Below the pieces are notes generated by a model that saw only the letters and a list, made by a program, of their open reading frames with translations, ran no database searches and had not been told where the DNA came from. The position numbers and the translations under genes are program-made. 64,000 bases of DNA from VXRJ01 sp965246995 (GTDB lineage Bacteria > Acidobacteriota > Vicinamibacteria > Vicinamibacterales > UBA8438): contig OZ252008.1 in assembly GCA_965246995.1 (NCBI GenBank), positions 2,604,001 to 2,668,000 on the forward strand. The letters run 5' to 3'. Below are positions 44,767 to 53,602 of this stretch, one piece after another. Numbering within the stretch: position 1 is the stretch's first letter; every line of letters begins with the position of its first letter.

Positions 44767-45759
44767 TCATCGGCATACAGTTTCAGCCTCCGTCGAAGGT
44801 GGCCGGGACTCGAACCCAGTTGCCAGGCTGCGGACGAGTTGCGTCACCAGCCTAACGGCGCGCGCCATGGCTTCTGGCTCCAGGCGATCCACGGTATCGC
44901 GCGGCGTATGGATCGTGCGAAGAATCCCGGGCAACCAGCCGTCCCGCAGGCCACTTTCCTGCCCCGCGTTAAGCCGCAGCCAGAGTTGGTGCGCCTCGGC
45001 GGCTGGCAACAACGCCACCGAGACTGCAGGGATGCCGGCGGCGGCAAAGCTCCAGTCATCGCCTGGTGGCATCCGTGGCGTGCTGATGCAGACGAACCCT
45101 TGCGAGGCGCATGCCTGCCGTGCCGGATATGCCAACCCAAGTTCTTCGACGCGCGATCTTCTCGCCGCGTTTGATCCGTCCGGCCCGAATAGTACGGCAT
45201 CCCCGTAGCCGACGATATCGACGTTGACCATCGCGGCGACATCGGATGTCTCGAGCGTCGACGCAAACGCCGCCGATCCGCGCAGTCCGATCTCCTCCAT
45301 GTCGAAGAAGACCACCCGAACCTGGCGGGAAGGCGGATCGCTACGGAGCGACTCGGCCAGTTCGAGCAATGTCACGACCCCGGCCGCATTGTCCACCATG
45401 CCATGGCTGAGTGAGCCGTCCTCCAGACGCGCCGCATCTGCATGCGCGCCGACGACGACTTCCGGCAGGCCGTCGCCGAAGGTGAGAACCAGATTGCGTC
45501 CCGTCGGTCGAGGATCGCTCGGATCGCCCGGACCGGAGAACTCGTGCACCGCATACGGCAATCCGCGACTATCGAGCATCGCCTCGAGTGCGGCAATCCG
45601 CTCGCCGTTCGAGGATGTCACAAGCCGTTGCGCCTCCGTGACGAGCCGTTGCGCATCGGATTGCGCGCCGACCGGCGTGGCCAGGGCGAAGATGGCGACA
45701 GCCGCCCATCGCAGGGTGGCAGCACCCGATACCCGTGCGCGCGTGCGATCCGCAGCCAC
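44767..45759 (-). CDS. M28-family metallopeptidase, secreted
   Basis: 330 aa from the GTG at 45759, chosen because GGAGAG lies 5 bases upstream and a signal peptide follows (WAAVAIFALATPVGAQ). A GTG at 45831 would add 24 residues. Two-zinc aminopeptidase fold: VVVGAHADAA, HGMVDNAAGVVTLLELAESL, VVFFDMEEIGLRGSAAF and VNVDIVGYGD supply His, Asp, Glu-Glu and Asp ligands. IHTPRDTVDRLEPEAM gives the last His. Expected to release N-terminal residues from peptides in the periplasm. Confidence 0.87.
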   Translation of the reverse strand: MAADRTRARVSGAATLRWAAVAIFALATPVGAQSDAQRLVTEAQRLVTSSNGERIAALEAMLDSRGLPYAVHEFSGPGDPSDPRPTGRNLVLTFGDGLPEVVVGAHADAARLEDGSLSHGMVDNAAGVVTLLELAESLRSDPPSRQVRVVFFDMEEIGLRGSAAFASTLETSDVAAMVNVDIVGYGDAVLFGPDGSNAARRSRVEELGLAYPARQACASQGFVCISTPRMPPGDDWSFAAAGIPAVSVALLPAAEAHQLWLRLNAGQESGLRDGWLPGILRTIHTPRDTVDRLEPEAMARAVRLVTQLVRSLATGFESRPPSTEAETVCR

Positions 45760-45865
45760 AGTTGCTCTCCGTGCGCCCGGACTTCCCGGTCCCAGCGCTT
45801 GCCGCAATAAAGTCAAGTACTTACCGGCCACAGTCGTCCGTTAACCGCGGTTGCGAATGGGGGGA

Positions 45866-45939
<74 letters not shown>

Positions 45940-45977
45940 GTCGAAACGGATGTGCAGGTCGCTCGGGAGGTAGAAAA

Positions 45978-46052
45978 TGGAGCGGGAAACGGGATTCGAA
46001 CCCGCGACTTCGACCTTGGCAAGGTCGCACTCTACCACTGAGTTACTCCCGC
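45978..46052 (-). tRNA. tRNA-Gly (GCC)
   Basis: Complete cloverleaf of 75 nt with encoded CCA. The acceptor GCGGGAG pairs with the 3' TTCCCGC-type strand, the anticodon loop is TTGCCAA with anticodon GCC, and the T-loop is GTTCGAATC. 38 nt upstream of tRNA-Cys and probably co-transcribed with it. Confidence 0.96.
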
Positions 46053-46133
46053 TCGACCCGAGCGACGAACGACTGAAACTACCACAGCGTCCGCCCTGCC
46101 AGCAAGGATCGGACGGCCCCCGGCATCGGCCCA

Positions 46134-46517
46134 TTACCAGGCTCCCTCCGCATTGAAAGCGTTGCGAATCACCGCCACGTCGGGTGGCCGGTCGTCCTTG
46201 TGCCGCTGAATCGCAACGATGTCAAACCGGCAGGGACGCGTCGACCAACCGACCCGCTTCATGTAACGCTGCGCCATCATCATGATCTTCCGCTGTTTCG
46301 GCCAAGTGACGGCGGAACGCGCGCCACCGAACCGTGTGGAGGAACGCGCCTTCACCTCGATGAAGACAAGGACGTCGCCGTCTCTGGCGACAATATCGAT
46401 TTCGCCATGCCGTGTCCGGAACCGGCGCGCCAGGATGGCGTAGCCACGGCGGCGCAACTCTTCGCAGGCAAGGTCTTCTCCCTGGCGTCCGAGCCTGTCC
46501 CGGTGTTGGGCCGGCAT
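46134..46517 (-). CDS. yraN: YraN / UPF0102 family nuclease-fold protein
   Basis: 127 aa. Restriction-endonuclease-like fold with RLGRQGEDLACEELRRRGYAIL, RHGEIDIVARDGDVLVFIEVKAR (the D-ExK type acidic motif) and a C-terminal FDIVAI. Length and motifs match the UPF0102 family, which is nearly universal in bacteria and whose role is not settled. Located between the tRNA genes and cysS on the same strand. Confidence 0.9.
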   Translation of the reverse strand: MPAQHRDRLGRQGEDLACEELRRRGYAILARRFRTRHGEIDIVARDGDVLVFIEVKARSSTRFGGARSAVTWPKQRKIMMMAQRYMKRVGWSTRPCRFDIVAIQRHKDDRPPDVAVIRNAFNAEGAW

Positions 46518-46606
46518 GACGCCGAAGGAACACGCAAGAACCGTGCCACCGTTCGACCGAACGCGGGTGCTACGGAATCCTGCCTGCGGACCAGCAGGCG
46601 CAGCGT

Positions 46607-48037
46607 CTACTTCCGCTGCCAGCGCGTGCCCGCGGGCGTATCTTCCAGAACGATCCCGCGCGCCTCGAGATCGTCACGGATGCGATCCGCTTCGGCGAAA
46701 TCGCGGTTCCGGCGGGCCTGACGACGCGTCTCGATCAGCGCTTCGATCTCCGATGCATCAACAGGGGGGGCCGCTTCTTCCCTCTTTCGTAGGGCAATAA
46801 CCCCAAGTACATCGTCGAAGCGGTCGAAAGTCTCGTGTACCAGCGCCGCGTCATCGGTGCCCAGTTGGTCCCGATCGATGGCGCCGTTGACTTCGCGCAC
46901 GAGTTCGAACACCACGCCGAGCGCTCCCGGGACGTTCAGATCGTCGAGTAATTTCGCCTCGAACCCTTCGCGCGCGGAGGCCACCAGTCCGGCAATCTCC
47001 GGATGCCCACCGGGCGCCGTCACCGCGTCCACCCGCGCAAGACAGGCCATCAGCCGGCGGAGCGTTTCCTCGGCTTGCGCCAGGCTGTTCCAGTCGAAGC
47101 GAAGCTGCTTCCGGTAGTGGGTCGACAGCAGGACGTAGCGGAGCGCCGAGGCGCGATGTCCCTGATCGAGGATGTCGCGGACGCTCAGGACGTTGCCGAG
47201 TGACTTCGACATCTTGACGTCCTTGCCGAGCAGCAGGTGCTCGACGTGAACCCACCAACGGGCGAACGCTTCTCCTGTCGCCCCTTCCGCCTGGGCGATC
47301 TCGTTCTCGTGATGCGGAAAGATGAGATCGACCCCGCCGGCGTGGATATCGATCGGTGGGCCGTCCAGCAGGCGCAACGCCATCGCTGAACACTCGATGT
47401 GCCAGCCGGGACGACCTGGCCCGACGCCCACCTCCCAGCTCGGTTCATCCGGGGCGGACGCTTTCCACAGTACGAAGTCGCGTGCCGTCTCCTTCGCGTA
47501 TTCGTCGCTGTCGATCCGTGCTCCATCCTGCATCCCGGCGTGATCGAGACGGGCCAGCTTGCCGTAATCGGGCAGAGATGCGATGCGGAAGTAGATCGAG
47601 CCGTCACTGCGGTAGGCATGACCGCGCGACTCAAGCCGTTGGACCATATCGCCCATGGCGCGCAGGTTTATCTCGTCGGTCGCACGAGGATTCTCCTCGA
47701 CCGGCTCGAGGCCGAGTGCGCTGGCATCCTCGCGCCAGGCGTTGATGTAGCGGTCGGTATACGCGCGCAAGTCTTCCCCGGCGTTTCGGGCGCCCGCGAT
47801 CGTCTTGTCGTCTACATCGGTGAAATTGATCGCCTGCTGCATCCGGTAGCCGGCAACATGCCGGAGCGTGCGACGCAGCAGGTCCAGGCAGACGAAGGTG
47901 CGGAAGTTGCCGATGTGGCCGCGTGCGTAGACGGTCAGGCCACACGCGTACATTCGGACCGTGTCTTCGCGCAGCGGCTTGAACGGTTCGATCTGGCGTG
48001 TAAGCGTGTTGTAGAGACGTAGCGGTGTCGCGATCAT
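46607..48037 (-). CDS. cysS: Cysteinyl-tRNA synthetase
   Basis: 476-aa class I synthetase charging tRNA-Cys. RMYACGLTVYARGHIGNFR contains a zinc Cys and the HIGN version of the HIGH motif (41-44). GWHIECSAMA and FPHHENEIAQ supply the remaining zinc ligands, and DVKMSKSLGN is the KMSKS loop. A helical DALR-type domain follows and the protein ends in the usual basic/aromatic tail (GTRWQRK). Standard length. Starts 42 nt after the ribF stop and is probably co-transcribed with it. Confidence 0.97.
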   Translation of the reverse strand: MIATPLRLYNTLTRQIEPFKPLREDTVRMYACGLTVYARGHIGNFRTFVCLDLLRRTLRHVAGYRMQQAINFTDVDDKTIAGARNAGEDLRAYTDRYINAWREDASALGLEPVEENPRATDEINLRAMGDMVQRLESRGHAYRSDGSIYFRIASLPDYGKLARLDHAGMQDGARIDSDEYAKETARDFVLWKASAPDEPSWEVGVGPGRPGWHIECSAMALRLLDGPPIDIHAGGVDLIFPHHENEIAQAEGATGEAFARWWVHVEHLLLGKDVKMSKSLGNVLSVRDILDQGHRASALRYVLLSTHYRKQLRFDWNSLAQAEETLRRLMACLARVDAVTAPGGHPEIAGLVASAREGFEAKLLDDLNVPGALGVVFELVREVNGAIDRDQLGTDDAALVHETFDRFDDVLGVIALRKREEAAPPVDASEIEALIETRRQARRNRDFAEADRIRDDLEARGIVLEDTPAGTRWQRK

Positions 48038-48079
48038 GGCGGCTGGGTGGGATGTGGCGCGATCGGCGCGCCACCATAA

Positions 48080-49042
48080 CTATAGTGAAATCTGCCGGAA
48101 CAACATCCGCGCCTGCTCACAGTCGTCATCGATCTGCCGGCGGAGCGCCAACGCATCGGCAAAGGCTCGCTCGTCCCGCAGGCGCTGCACGAAAGCCAGG
48201 CGAAGCAAGCGTCCATACAGGGTGACTTCGGTACCGTCACCACCGGCGTCCGTGTCCAGCAGATGAGTTTCGATGGTACGCGGCCCATCCGGACCGAACG
48301 TTGGCCGGACACCGATGTTTGTCACCGAAGGGTGCATGACGCCATCGATGACGGCGGTGGTCGCATAGACGCCATCCGCGGGCAGCAGCTCGTTGTCTGT
48401 TCTGAGATTCGCGGTCGGGACGCCGTGGTCGCGGCCGCGGCCGTCGCCCCGCTCCACCGTTCCGTCCATTGCGAAATGGTGTCCGAGAAGCGCACCCGCC
48501 TCGTCGACGCGCCCATCCGCGATCAACCGCCGCAGCCGCGTGCTGCTGACGACGAAGTCCTTGTAGCGAACGGGTTCCACCTTCTCTACCTCGAACCCGT
48601 AGTGGGCGCCGAGTTCACGCAGCAATGAGAAATTGCCCTGCCGGTTCCGTCCAAAGAGGAAGTTGGCGCCGACGCACACCTCCCCCACCTGCAGCCACTC
48701 CACCAGCACCGTCCGGACAAACCGATCGGGATCCCACTGCGACAGGTCGTGCGTGAAGCGGACGATGGCCGTTCCCGCCATACCTGCCTTCGCGAATGCC
48801 TCGAGCTTCTGCGCAGTGGTCATCAGGAGCGGCGCCACCCGGTCGGGCCGGACGACGCGGGAGGGGTGCGGATCGAACGTCAAGACCGTCGGCGTCGACC
48901 GGCGCGCTGCCGCGCGGCGGTACACCTCTTCCAGGATCTTCGCGTGGCCCCGGTGCACGCCGTCGAAGTTGCCGAGCGCAACAACCGGTTGCGACCAGCG
49001 GGCGGCCGGCGGCGGATCGTCTGGGTAATGGATGACTTCCAC
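48080..49042 (-). CDS. ribF: Bifunctional riboflavin kinase / FAD synthetase
   Basis: 320 aa. The N-terminal nucleotidyltransferase has VALGNFDGVHRGHAKIL (HxGH-type motif), VCVGANFLFGRNRQG and STRLRRLIADGRV. The C-terminal flavokinase has GRGRDHGVPTANL and TNIGVRPTFG plus HLLDTD. It makes FMN and then FAD from riboflavin. Lies upstream of cysS on the same strand. Confidence 0.95.
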   Translation of the reverse strand: MEVIHYPDDPPPAARWSQPVVALGNFDGVHRGHAKILEEVYRRAAARRSTPTVLTFDPHPSRVVRPDRVAPLLMTTAQKLEAFAKAGMAGTAIVRFTHDLSQWDPDRFVRTVLVEWLQVGEVCVGANFLFGRNRQGNFSLLRELGAHYGFEVEKVEPVRYKDFVVSSTRLRRLIADGRVDEAGALLGHHFAMDGTVERGDGRGRDHGVPTANLRTDNELLPADGVYATTAVIDGVMHPSVTNIGVRPTFGPDGPRTIETHLLDTDAGGDGTEVTLYGRLLRLAFVQRLRDERAFADALALRRQIDDDCEQARMLFRQISL

Positions 49043-49097
49043 GGTCGCACGGATGATACCCGCCCGCGCCCTGCCGGGTCAGCCGGTGTCGGATGTG

Positions 49098-50309
49098 TCA
49101 CTCCAGCACGAACCTGAACTCCAGAGTCACCTCGACCGAAACAGGCTCTCCGTCCACTGTTCCGGGCTCGAACCGCCACTGCGTGGCGGCTTCCACGGCT
49201 GCCTCATCGAGTCCGAACTCAGCGTCGAGCGACTCGACAATGTCGATCTGGTCAATGGTGCCGTCTGGACGAACCACGCCGGTCAGGAGCACGTCCCCTT
49301 CGATGCCGGCGTCCATCGCGGCCTGCGTGTAGACAGGCTGCACCTCCCGGACGACCGACGGCAGCGTGACCTCCTCCTCGTCCGGGGAAAACACCCGCTG
49401 CTGTCCGGAGAGGGTCGACGCGGCCACCAGGGTCGCCACCAGCAGTCCCCCCAGCATGACGTGGTGGCGCCAGCGGTTGACCCTGGCGGGTGCGCGCGCG
49501 GCAAGCGCCCGCATCCGTCTGACGAGATGGCGACGCCCGAACCCTGTGGTCGGAGCCAATCGTGGTGAGGTCTCAGCAAGCTGCATCAGAGTCTCCATAT
49601 AGATGCGATGGCCGTAGCGCCGTGCGACGATGGCATCGATCGCTTCCTCGCGGCTCAACCGCAGGCGGTCGATGGCCCACCAGAAGCCCGGGTGGAACCA
49701 CAGGACCGCTCGCACGAATTCCTCGGCGATCTGCCACGCCCAGTCCCGCCGGGCGACATGGAGCGCCTCGTGGTGAACTACGGCCGCCAGCGCTGCCTGC
49801 GGCAGGAACTGCGCATGCAGCGGAAGCAGGATCAGGGGACGGCCAATCCCGAAGCTGACCGGGTGAGTGATGCTCGGATGCCACCAGATCGCCACATGCG
49901 TCAGGCCCGGAGCGTCGGGTCCGTTGAGTGTCGTTCCGACCGGTCGAACACCTGGGGCATTCCGTAGACGCCTCAGTGCCAGAAGCCCAACCGAAAGCCA
50001 TGACACCGACGCCACCACACCACCGAGCCACACCAGGAGAATCACGTCGGACAGTCGCCACGAGGGGTCGACCGTTTCGAGCGAAGTCACCAGGGAGACC
50101 ATGGATCGGGCGTCGACGGTCACGGTGGACACCGACATGCCCACGGCCGGTGGCACCGCCAGCAGCAGGGCCCCGGCGAGCACCGCTCGCCAGTAGATCA
50201 GCCGGATGGCGGCCGGCATGGCGACACAGGCCTCGCCAATCGCCGCCACCCCGATCGGGAGGGCTGCCTGCACGCTGAACAGCATGAGCCAGTCGGCCAG
50301 CGCAGCCAC
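49098..50309 (-). CDS. BlaR1/MecR1-type M56 membrane peptidase with TonB-like C-terminus
   Basis: 403 aa. N-terminal membrane helices, a cytoplasmic M56 peptidase loop with VVHHEALHVARRDW (HEALH zinc site), a further helix (HVMLGGLLVATLVAASTL), then a C-terminal energy-transducer-TonB domain (VQPVYTQAAMDAGIEGDVLLTGVV, QWRFEPGTVDGEPVSVEVTLEFRF) in place of the penicillin-binding sensor of classical BlaR1. It starts with GTG overlapping the BlaI stop by one base (TAGTG). Presumably it senses an envelope signal and inactivates the BlaI repressor; the signal is unknown. Confidence 0.87.
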   Translation of the reverse strand: MAALADWLMLFSVQAALPIGVAAIGEACVAMPAAIRLIYWRAVLAGALLLAVPPAVGMSVSTVTVDARSMVSLVTSLETVDPSWRLSDVILLVWLGGVVASVSWLSVGLLALRRLRNAPGVRPVGTTLNGPDAPGLTHVAIWWHPSITHPVSFGIGRPLILLPLHAQFLPQAALAAVVHHEALHVARRDWAWQIAEEFVRAVLWFHPGFWWAIDRLRLSREEAIDAIVARRYGHRIYMETLMQLAETSPRLAPTTGFGRRHLVRRMRALAARAPARVNRWRHHVMLGGLLVATLVAASTLSGQQRVFSPDEEEVTLPSVVREVQPVYTQAAMDAGIEGDVLLTGVVRPDGTIDQIDIVESLDAEFGLDEAAVEAATQWRFEPGTVDGEPVSVEVTLEFRFVLE

Positions 50310-50683
50310 TACTTCATCCTCTCGATCAGCCGGACCAGTTCCGCCCGCTCGGTCGCGGTCAGGCGCTCATGCTGAACGAGGTGCTGGAGCAGGGGGCGCG
50401 ACGCCCCGTCGAACACCCGATCGATGAACTCCTGCACCATCGACGTCACGACCGCATGCTCAGGATCAGTCGGCCAGTAGCGGTAGGCGCGACCCTCCAT
50501 CGTCCTGTGCAGGTATCCCTTCTCGGCCAGGGCGTTCATGGTTGTCATCACGGTCGTGTAGGCGATTCGGCGGCGCGCGCGGAGGACTTCATAGACTTCC
50601 CGCACCGTCGCACTGCCGTGCCGCCAGACCGCCTTCATGATCACGAGTTCCTGGCGTGCCAGTGTCGTTCGGCGCTTGCCCAT
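50309..50683 (-). CDS. BlaI/MecI/CopY-family transcriptional repressor
   Basis: 124 aa from the ATG at 50683 (a TTG start 18 nt upstream is less likely). Winged helix: LARQELVIMKAVWRHGSATVREVYEVL, RRIAYTTVMTTMNALAEKGYL. The C-terminal dimerisation helices (VVTSMVQEFIDRVFDGASRPLLQHLV) follow, and the cleavage region used by BlaR1-type sensors lies between them. Repressor of its own operon, judged by the dyad in the upstream promoter. Confidence 0.93.
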   Translation of the reverse strand: MGKRRTTLARQELVIMKAVWRHGSATVREVYEVLRARRRIAYTTVMTTMNALAEKGYLHRTMEGRAYRYWPTDPEHAVVTSMVQEFIDRVFDGASRPLLQHLVQHERLTATERAELVRLIERMK

Positions 50684-50709
50684 ATCGCTCGCCCTTGGCA
50701 ATGATCTAT

Positions 50710-50737
50710 TTAGTACTAGTTCTATAGTAGTTGTAAA
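50710..50737 (-). promoter_or_regulatory. Promoter with inverted-repeat operator for the BlaI/BlaR1 operon
   Basis: TTTACA (50737-50732), 16-base spacer, TACTAA (50715-50710). Inside it TACTA (50714-50718) and TAGTA (50725-50729) form an inverted repeat around 6 bases. A dyad overlapping the spacer and -10 box, ~27 nt before a BlaI-type gene, is the expected autorepression site. By-eye call. Confidence 0.6.
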
Positions 50738-50797
50738 GCCACTTGGGCGTGGAAGCCGCGTTCGTGCCCGATTGGATCGCTGGTTGCGCCGGCCTCG

Positions 50798-51847
50798 TCA
50801 GCGCGACGTCACCCCGCCGCCGGCCGCCGCCCGCTCCTCCGCCCGTGCGCCGCTCAGCATGTTGACGATGCTGTAGTTGCCCTCGTGGCAGGCGTACTCG
50901 AAGAGCGACTCGTCGGTCCGCCGCAGCGGCAGCTCGCCGGACCATGGCCTCATCCAGCGCGTCGGATCCTCGACCGTGAACTCGTAGCGGAGGGTGTCGG
51001 CATCGACCCGCGTGAACCGTTCGACCACACGCAAGCTCTCGGTGCGGCCCCCGTTGGCGGCGCGGATGCGGACGACGTCGTTGCCGAACGACGAGCCCTC
51101 CGCGCTACGGGCGATGTCGCGGGTCTCGACGACCAGCGTGTCACCCTCCCAGCGGCCGCGCATCTCGCCCAGCCACTGCGGGATCGGCTGGCCGAGGCGG
51201 GGGCGCCCGTCGAGCGGAATGATGCGCGTGTCGTGGATCATCTCGACGTGGATGACGACGTAGTCGGGCGTCTGCAGAACCAGGTAGTTGTTGTTGTAGC
51301 CGGTCGGCAGCATCGGCGGTCCCACCGACCAGAGCATGCAGCGGTCGTTGAGGTCCATGTCGGTCCAGGTGTCGGCTGGGCCGCGAGTGCTGCGCGCAGC
51401 CAGGCGCGCGGCGTCGTCCTGCTGCGCCTCCGGCGTCAGCGCCGGTAGGCGGCCGTCGGGTGGGTCGACGACGATCGATGTTCGGCCGGTCGACGTGGTG
51501 CCGCGGTCCAGCCAGAAGTTGTTGTAGAAGCCGGGCGCGCCGTCCTCGCCGACGTCCACGCTCACGGTGGCCTCGGTCCGGCGCGCCGGCCGGGCCGCCA
51601 GATCCGCGTTGCGGTTGGCGACCTCCTGCTCCAGGTTCGCCACCTCCTCGGCGGTCAGCACCTCGCGCTCGGCGAGGTCCGCGGGACGCTCCAGCGGGGT
51701 GATCGTCTTGCTGGTGTACGTGCCCTGCAGGTCGGGATGCCCCCACGGGGTGCGCGGGGCCGCCTCCTGTCCCGGCGCCGGGACCGGCGCGACGGCGACG
51801 GCGGCGAGCACGACTACGACCGCTGCGACAAGAGTTCGAACCTTCAT
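50798..51847 (-). CDS. Secreted 'WGxPDLQG' family protein (paralogue 1)
   Basis: 349 aa with signal peptide (VAAVVVVLAAVAVAP). The mature part starts with the family motif RTPWGHPDLQGTYTSKTITPLERP. Later stretches shared with the copies at 53603 and 54874 are GRWEGDTLVVETRD, ESLRVVERFTRVDADTLRYEFTVEDPTRWMRPWSGELPLR and FEYACHEGNYSIVNML. The family is frequent and multi-copy in Acidobacteriota. I know of no demonstrated function; the propeller-free beta fold and conserved His/Glu/Cys near the end could be a binding site. Confidence 0.8.
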   Translation of the reverse strand: MKVRTLVAAVVVVLAAVAVAPVPAPGQEAAPRTPWGHPDLQGTYTSKTITPLERPADLAEREVLTAEEVANLEQEVANRNADLAARPARRTEATVSVDVGEDGAPGFYNNFWLDRGTTSTGRTSIVVDPPDGRLPALTPEAQQDDAARLAARSTRGPADTWTDMDLNDRCMLWSVGPPMLPTGYNNNYLVLQTPDYVVIHVEMIHDTRIIPLDGRPRLGQPIPQWLGEMRGRWEGDTLVVETRDIARSAEGSSFGNDVVRIRAANGGRTESLRVVERFTRVDADTLRYEFTVEDPTRWMRPWSGELPLRRTDESLFEYACHEGNYSIVNMLSGARAEERAAAGGGVTSR

Positions 51848-51911
51848 ATTTCTTCTCCGGAGGTGCCGCCGCGGGTCTTCGCGTCGGGCGGGCGCCGAGC
51901 CTAGTGGTCCG

Positions 51912-52607
51912 TCACCTTATAATATTCGGATATACGGACTTGAGTTTGCAGCGCGCATCGTCGACCTTCATCTGCCAGTCGACACCGCGTTGCGTGCGGT
52001 TGACGTTGGTGGACCACGCCGACACCTCGTCGTGCAGCGTGCCGAGGTCGCCGATGCGGCGCCCGCGCACGCATTGGCGCGTCAGGGAACTGAGTTCGTT
52101 CTCCGCGATGTTCAGCCAGCTCCCGTGTTTCGGCGTGTAGTAGAAGTCGATGCGTCGAACCAATTGCCGCGCCCGGGTCGGCTCGAACACTGCGTAGAAG
52201 GCGCCCTTCGTGTGCGTGTTGAGGTTGTCGCACACCAAGGCGATCTTCTCACAGTCGGCGTAGCGTCCTTCCAACAGGCCGGCGACCTCCACCGCCCAGT
52301 CCGCCTTCGTACGCCGGGCCCGGGCCGTCGCCTGCCGCCAACCCGCCAGCGGTTCGCTGAACAGGAAGACCGAGGCCGTGCCGGCCCGTTCGTACTCGTA
52401 GTCGACACGCCGCGGACGGTTCTTCGTGGCCGCCATCGGCGCGCGGGTTTCCTTGACCAACTGCACCGGCTGCTCGTCCATGCACACGACGGGACAATCC
52501 GGATCGTAGGGTTTCTGATACAGGTCCAGGACCTGTTCCATGTTCGCCACGAACTCGGCATCGGCCTGTGGCGGGATCACCCAGTACTGGATTTTCCGCT
52601 GCGTCAT
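51912..52607 (-). CDS. IS630 transposase, catalytic part (frame B)
   Basis: 231 aa from ATG 52607; normally reached by frameshift from frame A. DDE catalytic core: PVVCMDEQPVQL (first Asp), IALVCDNLNTHTKGAF (second Asp) and YYTPKHGSWLNIAENELSSL (Glu), the D-D-E spacing of IS630. Ends just inside the left end of the element. Appears intact. Confidence 0.88.
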   Translation of the reverse strand: MTQRKIQYWVIPPQADAEFVANMEQVLDLYQKPYDPDCPVVCMDEQPVQLVKETRAPMAATKNRPRRVDYEYERAGTASVFLFSEPLAGWRQATARARRTKADWAVEVAGLLEGRYADCEKIALVCDNLNTHTKGAFYAVFEPTRARQLVRRIDFYYTPKHGSWLNIAENELSSLTRQCVRGRRIGDLGTLHDEVSAWSTNVNRTQRGVDWQMKVDDARCKLKSVYPNIIR

Positions 52608-53050
52608 GCCGTTTTTTTCAGCGTCCGCCGGATGGTTTCGTGGCTGATCGACTCGACGATCGCCAACTCGACGACCCGGCGCGCCAGCAGGCGCAACGAC
52701 CAGTTCGCGTAGCCCTTCGGGGGTGGCCCCAGACGCAGGGCGATGACCTGCGCCTCCTGTTCGCCGTCGAGCAGTTTGGGAACCGGGGGCGACGCCCGCC
52801 GCTTTCGTTCCAGCGCCCGCTCGAACCCGTCCTGCACGCAGCGTTGGCGAATGTTCTCGACGGTCTTGGTGCGGCACGAAAAGGCCTCGGCGACCCGCTG
52901 GTCGGTCCACGCCGGCCCGTCCGCATCGGCCTTCAAGAGAATCTGCGCGCGGCGCACTTTCTCGCTGCTCCCGTTGAGCTTGCGGACCGTCTGTTGACAG
53001 ACCTCGCGTTCCTGGGCTGTGAGTCGAACGATGTACCTCTTTTGCGGCAT
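52604..53050 (-). CDS. IS630 transposase, DNA-binding part (frame A)
   Basis: 148 aa starting MPQKRYIVRLTAQEREVC. Helix-turn-helix regions typical of IS630 (VRRAQILLKADADGPAWTDQRVAEAF, KTVENIRQRCVQDGFERALERKRR, SHETIRRTLKK). Near the end the mRNA contains A-AAA-AAC (T run 52612-52618 on the plus strand), a canonical -1 slippery heptamer. A shift there joins this frame to frame B as LKKNGMTQ, giving a full-length transposase. The unshifted frame ends in ATGA overlapping frame B. Confidence 0.87.
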   Translation of the reverse strand: MPQKRYIVRLTAQEREVCQQTVRKLNGSSEKVRRAQILLKADADGPAWTDQRVAEAFSCRTKTVENIRQRCVQDGFERALERKRRASPPVPKLLDGEQEAQVIALRLGPPPKGYANWSLRLLARRVVELAIVESISHETIRRTLKKTA

Positions 53051-53112
53051 GGAAACTCTCTCGGTTCGAGACGAGCTCCCCAATAGTCCTAATGTTTATT
53101 GATGGCACAGCA

Positions 53113-53559
53113 CTAGTCTCTCGGGGCCGGCTCCGTCGTGTCCCGCCCGTCCAGCGGGGCGCCGGTGCCCGACGAGCCGAGGAACAGCTTGCTCCCGTCG
53201 GCGAACGTCACGTCCCGGCCGTTGGCCTTCTGCGAGCCGTCCTTCGCCCGGAACCCCTGGACGAAGACCTCGGTGCCCGCGAGCAGCGAATCCCGGGTGA
53301 AGCCCCGCCGCAGCAGCGACGTCGGCGGTCCGCCCTCGATCATCCAGCGCGCGGTGGTGCCATCGTCCTGCGGCACGTCGACGTGGATCCAGGTGTGGGG
53401 GTTGACCCACTCCATCCGGACCACCGTCCCCGTCAACTCGACCGGGGCGCTCGCGTCGAACTCCGCCGCGAAGGCGTGGTGCGCCCCCGCCGGCGCGGCG
53501 GCGGCCATCGCCAGCAGCGCGCCGGCAGCAATCCCGACGAGTGCGTGTGTGGCTCGCAT
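53113..53559 (-). CDS. DUF6152-family secreted protein (second copy)
   Basis: 148 aa from ATG 53559, chosen for GGAGGAC upstream and a clean signal peptide (GIAAGALLAMAAAAPAGA). The mature part begins HHAFAAEFDASAPVELTGTVVRMEWVNPHTWIHVDV, the family signature, followed by WMIEGGPPTSLLRRGF and AKDGSQKANGRDVTFADG. Its TAG stop lies in the CTAG target of the IS630 element, so the last residues may differ from the ancestral protein. Clustered with three paralogous secreted proteins. Confidence 0.82.
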   Translation of the reverse strand: MRATHALVGIAAGALLAMAAAAPAGAHHAFAAEFDASAPVELTGTVVRMEWVNPHTWIHVDVPQDDGTTARWMIEGGPPTSLLRRGFTRDSLLAGTEVFVQGFRAKDGSQKANGRDVTFADGSKLFLGSSGTGAPLDGRDTTEPAPRD

Positions 53560-53602
53560 CGTCCTGTCCTCCTGCATCAAACGTCCCACGACGGTTTCGG
53601 CC

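Larger units (their letters stand above)
51902..53115. mobile_element. IS630-family insertion sequence
   Basis: About 1.2 kb, bounded by CTAG on both sides (TA target, as usual for IS630). The ends are imperfect inverted repeats beginning TAGTGGTCCG and TAGTGCTGTG when read inward. It carries two overlapping transposase frames on the minus strand. The right boundary coincides with the stop codon of the DUF6152 gene at 53113. Confidence 0.8.
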
